Source: Methylobacteriaceae bacterium (GTDB lineage Bacteria; Pseudomonadota; Alphaproteobacteria; Rhizobiales; Beijerinckiaceae). From it: DNA of 11,580 nt. Positions 6,427 through 11,580 of the stretch are shown piece by piece. The stretch covers positions 1-11,580 of the forward strand of contig JAISTL010000060.1 of assembly GCA_031272615.1 (NCBI GenBank), in the 5' to 3' direction. Position numbers and translations under genes: made by a program. A model generated the notes under the pieces. That model ran no database searches. It was not told where the DNA came from and saw only the letters and a list, made by a program, of their open reading frames with translations. Within the stretch, counting starts at the first letter, position 1. Each line of letters starts with the position of its first letter.

Positions 6427-7347
6427 ATGCGCAAGATTTCCATCATCATCGCCACTCTGAACGCCGCATCCACTCTGGAGCGCTGTTTGCAGTCCATCTT
6501 CGATCAACACTATCCCGACCTGGAGGTTCTCGTTGAAGACGGCCTGTCGACGGATGCTACCCTGGACATGGTCGGGAGGTTCGCCGACAACGGTTTGCCG
6601 ATCCTGGCGCGCTCGCGTAAGGACAAAGGTCTCTACGACGCCTTGAATAACGGCGTCGCCCGCGCCACCGGCGATCTGATCAACATTCTGGGCGCCGATG
6701 ACGAGTTGATGCCCGGGGCGCTGAAAACCGTCGATCATACGGCATCCGGAACGCAGGCGGAAATCCTCGCCGGGTATGCTCTTTGTGCCGGTGACGGTTG
6801 GCAGGCGGTGCAGAAAACAGCCCCTTTTGAACCCCATGCCATCCTCATGCACGCCCCGTTCTGTCACAACGCCATGTTTGCGTCTCCGGGCGCCTATCAA
6901 CGTGTCGGTCCCTATGACATCAGCCTGAAACTCTCCGCCGACATGCGCTGGGTCCACAAGGCGATTCTCGCCGGAGAGAAATTCCGTGCGATTGATGACG
7001 TGATCGTGAAATTCCGCATCGGCGGCATGTCTTCCGACCCCGAAACGGTTATTCACGAGGCAGTCGTCTGCATTATCCAGGCGTTCCCGGAACTCGGTTT
7101 CGACGAAGCGAAGCATCTTCTCTTCATGGCCAAGGGGTGGCTGCCTGTCGATAACCGGTGCACCGATATCCTGAAAGCCCATTCCGACAACGCCTTTTTG
7201 TGTGACGCCATTGAAAAAGCGGCGGCTTACGCTCCCTTCGGACCGCAGCGGGCCATCGACGAGGCGATGAACGGTATGCCCCATCTCCACAGGTTGCCCC
7301 ATCGGATCGGGCGAAGGCTGAGGGGGTATATCCCATGGCTTTCCTGA
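6427..7347 (+). CDS. Family 2 glycosyltransferase (WcaE-like type)
   Basis: Likely transfers a sugar from a nucleotide-sugar donor during surface polysaccharide or glycolipid synthesis, on the cytosolic side of the membrane. The 306-residue protein has a GT-A fold: ISIIIATLNA at 4-13, EDGLSTDAT at 37-45 for nucleotide binding, then SRKDKGLYDALNNGVARATGD (63-83) and GADDE (89-93) as the metal-binding DXD equivalent. HNAMFASPGAYQRVG and the SADMRW segment (147-175) are typical of the WcaE-like branch, where HQ and AAD are usual. There is no membrane helix. The ribosome site is weak (only CGGA upstream), but no better start exists. Its end overlaps the next glycosyltransferase by 13 bases. Donor and acceptor are unknown. 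Confidence 0.88.
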   Translation: MRKISIIIATLNAASTLERCLQSIFDQHYPDLEVLVEDGLSTDATLDMVGRFADNGLPILARSRKDKGLYDALNNGVARATGDLINILGADDELMPGALKTVDHTASGTQAEILAGYALCAGDGWQAVQKTAPFEPHAILMHAPFCHNAMFASPGAYQRVGPYDISLKLSADMRWVHKAILAGEKFRAIDDVIVKFRIGGMSSDPETVIHEAVVCIIQAFPELGFDEAKHLLFMAKGWLPVDNRCTDILKAHSDNAFLCDAIEKAAAYAPFGPQRAIDEAMNGMPHLHRLPHRIGRRLRGYIPWLS

Positions 7348-8393
7348 GTTTCGTCATCCCGGTCTACAATGCCGAAAAATATCTTCATCAATGCCTGGAG
7401 AGCATCGCGCGGCAGGCTTCGGATGAGACGGAGATTGTTCTGGTGGATGACGGTTCGACGGATTCCTCCGTGGCGCTCATCACCGGTTTTTTCGGGGAAC
7501 ACCCTCATCTTTCATATCAACTCATCCGCCGGGAAAACGGCGGCAGCGGCGCGGCCCGCAATACCGGTATCGCCGCCGCAACGGGGGATTATCTCTGGTT
7601 TGTGGATGCCGATGATTATATTTTACCGGATGCTTTGCCCCGTCTGTTGAACCTTCTGAAACAACACAAACCGGATGTGTTTATCGCCAATTACTGCCGC
7701 CTTTTTCCCGGCGGCGTGGATCCGCAGGCCGAAGATCTCCGCCTCGACCCTATCGACGTTCCGGTGAACATCGATGATATACCCGGCTTGGACATGTGCA
7801 GCTTTTTCACTTGGGACTGCGCGCCGTGGCGCACCATTGCGCGCCGTTCGCTTTATGCGGACAACAATATCCGCTTTCCAGAGCACACTCTCTACGAAGA
7901 CCATGTCGGCGCCATCCTGTTGATGAGCCACGCTGAAACTCTGTTTTTCCACCGTGATCCGCTCTATGTCTACCGGATGTATGCGACATCGACATCAAAG
8001 GCGAAAAACCGAAGAGTATTTGATTTCATCACAATCCGCAGCACCTGCCTGGACCTGTTTGAGGATTGCGGCTGGACCGGAAAATACCGGGAAACCTATC
8101 TCAGTTATCTCCTTCCCGACGCGTTTCTACGGTTCCATGTGCCGTTTTCGTTGCGAGGCGAATTCATGGCGGCATTAAAAGAGGAAACATTGCCGCGGCG
8201 CCTGGCAGAGGCGCGCACACTTGCAGCGGGGCATCCGCGCCTTCTCCGTCTTGCCTCTGCGTTGGAAACAGGACGGTTGACGATGTACCTTTTTCGCGTG
8301 CAGGCGGAAACGGTGGTCGGGAGAATGCCGTGGGCACGTGCTTTTTTTCGCTTTGTACGGCGTGGATTGCGTGCTATTTTCCACAAAAGGTGA
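7335..8393 (+). CDS. Family 2 glycosyltransferase (polysaccharide type)
   Basis: A second GT-A glycosyltransferase, 352 residues. Motifs in order: LSFVIPVYNAEKYLHQCLESI (4-24), LVDDGSTD (36-43), ENGGSGAARNTGI (67-79), then FVDADD (89-94) as the metal-binding motif. The C-terminal half has the usual acceptor-side pattern: a CAPWRTIARRSL segment, RFPEHTLYEDHV with the probable catalytic ED, and DPLYVYRM. The tail is basic and may lie against the membrane. The start at 7335 has AGGGGG 8 bases upstream and lies inside the end of the preceding glycosyltransferase, so the two are co-translated. Codons here are visibly more A/T-rich than in the neighbouring genes. The sugar and product are not known, and no polymerase, flippase or export gene is nearby. 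Confidence 0.9.
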   Translation: MAFLSFVIPVYNAEKYLHQCLESIARQASDETEIVLVDDGSTDSSVALITGFFGEHPHLSYQLIRRENGGSGAARNTGIAAATGDYLWFVDADDYILPDALPRLLNLLKQHKPDVFIANYCRLFPGGVDPQAEDLRLDPIDVPVNIDDIPGLDMCSFFTWDCAPWRTIARRSLYADNNIRFPEHTLYEDHVGAILLMSHAETLFFHRDPLYVYRMYATSTSKAKNRRVFDFITIRSTCLDLFEDCGWTGKYRETYLSYLLPDAFLRFHVPFSLRGEFMAALKEETLPRRLAEARTLAAGHPRLLRLASALETGRLTMYLFRVQAETVVGRMPWARAFFRFVRRGLRAIFHKR

Positions 8394-8489
8394 TTTGCCC
8401 TCGGCGTGACGATGAGTCAACCCGCCGTCTTGCGGCTTCTTTCCGGCCCGTACCATTTGTCAGCTCATGAACCGATTTCCGGACAAAAT

Positions 8490-8687
8490 ATGCCGACACT
8501 TCTGCGTTTCCTGACCTACATCGGAATCATCGTCGGTATCTGCTATGCGGTGATTCTGCTGCTGGCCTACTCCATCGAGCCTGAGCCGCGGCGGATGAGC
8601 GTTAGCGTTTCCTCGTCCCGCCTGCTTCTGAAACCTGTTGCCCAGGCGGAACCTGCCGTCGAAGCCTCCACGCCGGCGCCGCGTTGA
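8490..8687 (+). CDS. Small single-pass membrane protein of unknown function, upstream of xerD
   Basis: A 65-residue protein with one hydrophobic helix (about 5-26, rich in I, V and L) followed by a proline- and alanine-rich polar tail. The boundary SIEPEPRRMSVSV recalls short proteins I know upstream of xerD in other alphaproteobacteria (P-E-P-R-x-M-x-V); this is from memory and not checked. The frame is open further upstream (ATG at 8412, GTG at 8406), which would add up to 28 residues with no membrane or signal character; the start at 8490 puts the helix at the N-terminus. Its ribosome site is weak (GGA, 6 bases upstream). The stop at 8685-8687 is two bases before the xerD ATG. Function unknown; the topology predicts a tail outside the membrane or in the cytosol. 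Confidence 0.65.
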   Translation: MPTLLRFLTYIGIIVGICYAVILLLAYSIEPEPRRMSVSVSSSRLLLKPVAQAEPAVEASTPAPR

Positions 8688-8689
8688 CC

Positions 8690-9634
8690 ATGCCCGAACA
8701 TCGGACTGTTGAATTGTTTCTCGATATGCTCGCGGCGGAACGGGGGGCGGCGCGCAATACCCTCGACGCCTACCGGAGGGATCTGGCGGATTATTTCAGT
8801 TTCCTCGGCTCAAGGAACCCGGTTGAGGCGACGCCGGCGACGGTGCGCGCCTATCTGGCGGACCTGGATGCCCGCAAGTTTCGCGCCTCCTCGGCGTCCC
8901 GGCGCCTTTCCGCGGTGAAGCAGTATCACCGGTTTCTCTATACCGAAGGGTTGGCCGGTGCCGATGCCGCCGCCTCGGTGGCGACGCCGAAACAGAGCAG
9001 GTCTTTGCCCAAGGTCCTTTCGGTGGAGGATGTCAGCCGTCTGATTGGGCTGGCCGAAAGCCGGGCGGCGGAGACAATGGCGGCGCCGCAGGCGTCTCAG
9101 CTGCAGAAAGTGCGGGCGACGCGTCTCTATTGTTTGTTGGAAATGGTGTATGCCACCGGCCTCCGGGTGTCGGAGCTGGTGTCGCTGCCGGCATCCGCTG
9201 CGAAAACCCGCGAGCGGTTTCTTGTGGTACGCGGCAAGGGCAGCAAGGAACGTCTCGTGCCGTTGACCATCGCCGCCAAGGACGCCGCGGCGCAATACCT
9301 GCAATGTCTGAACCGGGGGGAGAAACCGCGCTCGCCATGGCTGTTTCCGGCGGACAGTGACAGCGGCCATCTGACCCGGCAGGCGTTTGCCCGCGATCTC
9401 AAGAGCCTGGCGCTGGATGCGGGCATTCCGGCGGCGATGATTTCACCGCATGTTCTGCGCCATGCCTTCGCCAGCCATCTGCTGCACAACGGCGCCGATT
9501 TGCGGATTATCCAGGAACTGCTCGGCCACGCCGATATTTCCACCACACAAATCTACACCCACATTCTGGACGAACGCCTGAAGTCCATGGTACGGGATTT
9601 GCATCCGCTTGCGCAGGAACCATTGAAAGAATGA
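8690..9634 (+). CDS. xerD: Site-specific tyrosine recombinase XerD
   Basis: With XerC, resolves chromosome dimers at the dif site at cell division. The 314-residue protein has an N-terminal SAM-like core-binding domain (about 4-88) and a C-terminal catalytic domain. All six active-site residues are present: R159 (ATGLRVSEL), K183 (RGKGSK), H254 and R257 (PHVLRH), H280 (LGH) and the nucleophile Y289 (TTQIYTH). Their spacing agrees with E. coli XerD, and SPHVLRHAFASHLL and STTQIYTHI favour XerD over XerC. The ATG at 8690 has no visible Shine-Dalgarno sequence and lies two bases after the stop of the upstream small gene. A TTG at 8684 would overlap that stop instead. Either way, translation probably depends on the upstream gene. 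It looks like a housekeeping XerD, not a phage or integron integrase. Confidence 0.95.
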   Translation: MPEHRTVELFLDMLAAERGAARNTLDAYRRDLADYFSFLGSRNPVEATPATVRAYLADLDARKFRASSASRRLSAVKQYHRFLYTEGLAGADAAASVATPKQSRSLPKVLSVEDVSRLIGLAESRAAETMAAPQASQLQKVRATRLYCLLEMVYATGLRVSELVSLPASAAKTRERFLVVRGKGSKERLVPLTIAAKDAAAQYLQCLNRGEKPRSPWLFPADSDSGHLTRQAFARDLKSLALDAGIPAAMISPHVLRHAFASHLLHNGADLRIIQELLGHADISTTQIYTHILDERLKSMVRDLHPLAQEPLKE

Positions 9635-9649
9635 AGAGTTTCTTATATT
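9623..9649 (+). promoter_or_regulatory. Possible promoter for the TerC/CBS gene
   Basis: TTGAAA (9623-9628) and TATATT (9644-9649) match consensus at 5 of 6 each but are only 15 bases apart. They lie across the end of xerD, about 37 bases before the next start codon. The A/T-rich stretch contrasts with its surroundings. The leader would be about 30 bases, too short for a yybP-ykoY manganese riboswitch, which precedes some TerC-family genes. Confidence 0.4.
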
Positions 9650-9685
9650 GGTTATTCTTATCGGCAACAACGGACGGGACATGGA

Positions 9686-11284
9686 ATGGACACTGACTGG
9701 CTCATGACGGTTTTCGGCTGGGTCTCCGAGCCGACGGCATGGGCGGGGCTCGCCATGCTCGTCGTTCTGGAAATCGTGCTCGGCATCGACAACCTGGTGT
9801 TTATCGCCATTCTCACCGAGAAACTGCCCGCCAACCAGCAGTCCAAGGCGCGCTATACCGGGCTTTCCTTCGCGCTGATGATGCGTCTCATCCTGCTGGC
9901 CACCATCTCGTGGATTGTAACGCTGACCAAGCCGCTGTTCACCATCCTCGGCAATGAAATTTCCGGGCGGGATATCGTGCTGATTGTCGGCGGGCTGTTT
10001 CTGCTGCTCAAGGGCACCATGGAACTGCATGAGCGTCTGGAAGGGTTTGAAGGACATCGCAGCGGCGGGCAGTCGCACGAGGCGCTGTTCTGGGTGGTGA
10101 TTGCCCAAATCGTCGTGCTGGACGCCGTGTTTTCGCTGGATTCCGTCATTACCGCAGTCGGCATGGTCAAGGAGCTGCCGGTCATGATGTTGGCGGTGAT
10201 CATCGCCGTCGGCGCCATGATGGCGGCCTCCAATCCGCTGATGAATTTCGTCAGCCGGCACCCGACGGTTGTCATCCTCTGCCTCGGTTTTCTGTTGATG
10301 ATCGGCTTCAGCCTGATTGTCGAAGGCGTGGGGATCCACGTGCCCAAGGGGTATCTCTACACCGCCATCGCCTTCTCGGTAGTGATCGAAACCTTCAACC
10401 AGATTGCGCAGCGCAACGCCCGCAGATTCCTGCGGCCCCTCAGCCTGAGAGACAGCACCGCCCGGGCGGTGCTGCGGCTTCTCGGCGGTGAACAGGGCGC
10501 CGACATGTCATCCGGCGGACTCGGCCAAGCGGAGGCCGCGGTGGCGGACAATACCGTCTTCGCTCCAGAAGAACGGGAAATGATCCGCCAGGTCATCAAA
10601 CTCGGCGGCCGCAACATGCGGGATATCATGGTTCCCCGCCCGCAGATTTTCTGGCTGGATTTGAACGATTCCTCCGAAATCATCCTCAAGGATATAGAGG
10701 AAAGCGGCCACACCGTTCTGCCGGTGTGCCAGGATGACGTCGACAATGTGGTCGGGATTTTGCGCACCAAGGATCTGTTGACCCATGTGGCCAAAACCGG
10801 GGAGCTGAACATCCGCTCGGTGATGGTAGAGCCGCTGTTCGTCGCCGAAAACACCTCGGTAGTGCGACTCATCGAATACTTCAAGGCCTCCGCCACCCAT
10901 ATGGCCATCGTGGTCGACGAACACGGCACCGTGGAAGGCCTTGCGACCCCGGCCGATATCCTCGGCGTCATCGCCGGCGAACTGGCCGGCGAGGAAGGTG
11001 AGGAGGTGCCTGATGCCGAACGCCGGGACGACGGCTCATGGGTGATGGACGGGCAGATTCTCATCGACGAGGCGCTACGCCTGCTCGGCATCGACACCGC
11101 GCCGCCGGGCGAGGGGGATTATTCGACTCTCGCCGGTTTTGTGCTGTTCCAGACCGGGCATCTGCCGGACGTCGGCGAAACTTTCTCTTGGGAAAACTGG
11201 CAGTTCCGGGTGGAGTCCCTTGACGGCCGGCGGGTTGAAACGGTGGTTGCCACTCCCGAAACTGCCTTGGAGGGGGCTCATTAG
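9686..11284 (+). CDS. TerC-family membrane protein with CBS pair and CorC/HlyC domain (YoaE/YegH-like)
   Basis: Inner-membrane protein of 532 residues, close in layout and sequence to E. coli YoaE. The TerC part (about 15-235, seven likely helices) has the two conserved acidic motifs [11 protein letters not shown] (29-39) and [16 protein letters not shown] (145-160), thought to form a metal path. A linker follows, then two CBS repeats (about 313-370 and 377-432; [18 protein letters not shown] is the second-repeat signature at 410-427), then a CorC/HlyC domain (about 448-525; [10 protein letters not shown] is typical). TerC proteins are linked to manganese export and metal supply to exported enzymes; CBS/CorC parts usually gate ion transport through nucleotide binding. 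The ion here is inferred, not shown. The start at 9686 has only a weak ribosome site, and an in-frame ATG at 9704 is an alternative. The gene ends directly at the glk start. Confidence 0.92.
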   Translation: MDTDWLMTVFGWVSEPTAWAGLAMLVVLEIVLGIDNLVFIAILTEKLPANQQSKARYTGLSFALMMRLILLATISWIVTLTKPLFTILGNEISGRDIVLIVGGLFLLLKGTMELHERLEGFEGHRSGGQSHEALFWVVIAQIVVLDAVFSLDSVITAVGMVKELPVMMLAVIIAVGAMMAASNPLMNFVSRHPTVVILCLGFLLMIGFSLIVEGVGIHVPKGYLYTAIAFSVVIETFNQIAQRNARRFLRPLSLRDSTARAVLRLLGGEQGADMSSGGLGQAEAAVADNTVFAPEEREMIRQVIKLGGRNMRDIMVPRPQIFWLDLNDSSEIILKDIEESGHTVLPVCQDDVDNVVGILRTKDLLTHVAKTGELNIRSVMVEPLFVAENTSVVRLIEYFKASATHMAIVVDEHGTVEGLATPADILGVIAGELAGEEGEEVPDAERRDDGSWVMDGQILIDEALRLLGIDTAPPGEGDYSTLAGFVLFQTGHLPDVGETFSWENWQFRVESLDGRRVETVVATPETALEGAH

Positions 11285-11580
11285 ATGCCGGACAATGCCG
11301 TAGACGCCGTTCAGTCGTTCCGGTTCCCCGTTCTTGTCGGTGATATCGGCGGAACCAATGCCCGTTTTGCCCTAGTGGTCGAGCCGGGCAGCGCGCCGGT
11401 TTCCGCCCGGCGCATCCGGGTGGCGGACTATCAGAACCCGGTCGAGGCCCTCGACGCTGTGATTCCGGAATTTCCCGTGCGGCCGGCTTCGGCGTTTTTC
11501 GCCATCGCCGGGCCGGTGGAAGGCCCTTGTGTGCCGCTGACCAACGCCCCGTGGATTCTGGACGCGGCGGAAATCGGCAC
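11285..11580 (+). CDS. glk: Glucokinase (N-terminal part, cut by the window edge)
   Basis: Phosphorylates glucose to glucose 6-phosphate with ATP in the cytosol, feeding the Entner-Doudoroff or glycolytic route. Only the first 98 residues are in the window; the frame is open to the edge. Visible motifs are the phosphate-binding loop VGDIGGTNARFAL (18-30), AIAGPVEGP (73-81) and LTNAPW (85-90), which together identify the Glk family of bacterial glucokinases rather than the ROK type. The ATG follows immediately after the stop of the TerC/CBS gene, with GGAGGGGG 8 bases upstream, so the two genes form one transcription unit. There is no promoter gap between them. Confidence 0.93.
   Translation, partial: MPDNAVDAVQSFRFPVLVGDIGGTNARFALVVEPGSAPVSARRIRVADYQNPVEALDAVIPEFPVRPASAFFAIAGPVEGPCVPLTNAPWILDAAEIG

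Noticed and set aside
8406-8489. Longer start (GTG at 8406 or ATG at 8412) for the small gene before xerD
   Set aside because: The added 26-28 residues have no signal or membrane character, and the shorter form places the helix at the N-terminus. It cannot be fully excluded.
8690-9634. XerD as an integrase of a genomic island carrying the glycosyltransferases
   Set aside because: The motifs and size fit the housekeeping XerD. No tRNA gene, attachment repeats or other phage or island genes are visible.
9635-9663. A/T-rich stretch after xerD as a possible dif site
   Set aside because: dif sites have two inverted 11-base arms around a 6-base centre. Here the repeated TTCTTAT copies are direct, not inverted, and the position fits a promoter.
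9635-9685. yybP-ykoY manganese riboswitch before the TerC-family gene
   Set aside because: The gap is only 51 bases and shows none of the expected stems; the riboswitch needs about 100 bases or more.

Overview
The window looks like the chromosome of an alphaproteobacterium, probably near the Rhodospirillales. Codon use is G/C-rich, the glutamine-dependent NadE and the XerD are of alphaproteobacterial type, and a DctPQM TRAP transporter is present. Protein families and codon style suggest this; no rRNA or other phylogenetic marker is in view. All complete genes appear intact. I see no tRNA, rRNA, CRISPR array or insertion sequence.

Left part (1-6072), almost entirely minus strand. In transcription order: dctP, dctQ and dctM (a tripartite TRAP uptake system for an organic acid), azlC and azlD (a two-subunit amino-acid exporter), then nadE (last step of NAD synthesis). 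dctQ/dctM and azlC/azlD each overlap by ATGA. dctP is separated from dctQ by about 100 bases holding two hairpins. At the far left, the C-terminal end of a plus-strand helix-turn-helix protein runs into the 3' end of nadE.

Centre (6073-6426): a divergent control region of 354 bases. It has a good sigma70-type promoter for dctP (exact TTGACA, 17-base spacer) with an operator-like palindrome at its predicted start point. A second strong promoter (TTGCCA, 17 bases, TATAGT) faces right toward two glycosyltransferase genes.

Right part (6427-11580), all plus strand: two overlapping family 2 glycosyltransferases, a small single-pass membrane protein coupled to xerD (tyrosine recombinase for chromosome dimer resolution), a TerC-type membrane protein with CBS and CorC/HlyC domains (YoaE/YegH-like), and the start of glucokinase glk, cut by the window edge.

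Most of this is ordinary core and transport gene content. The points most worth a second look are the operator at the dctP promoter, the two hairpins between dctP and dctQ, the isolated glycosyltransferase pair, and the small membrane protein that seems to be needed for translation of xerD. I found no convincing evidence of a wholly new system.
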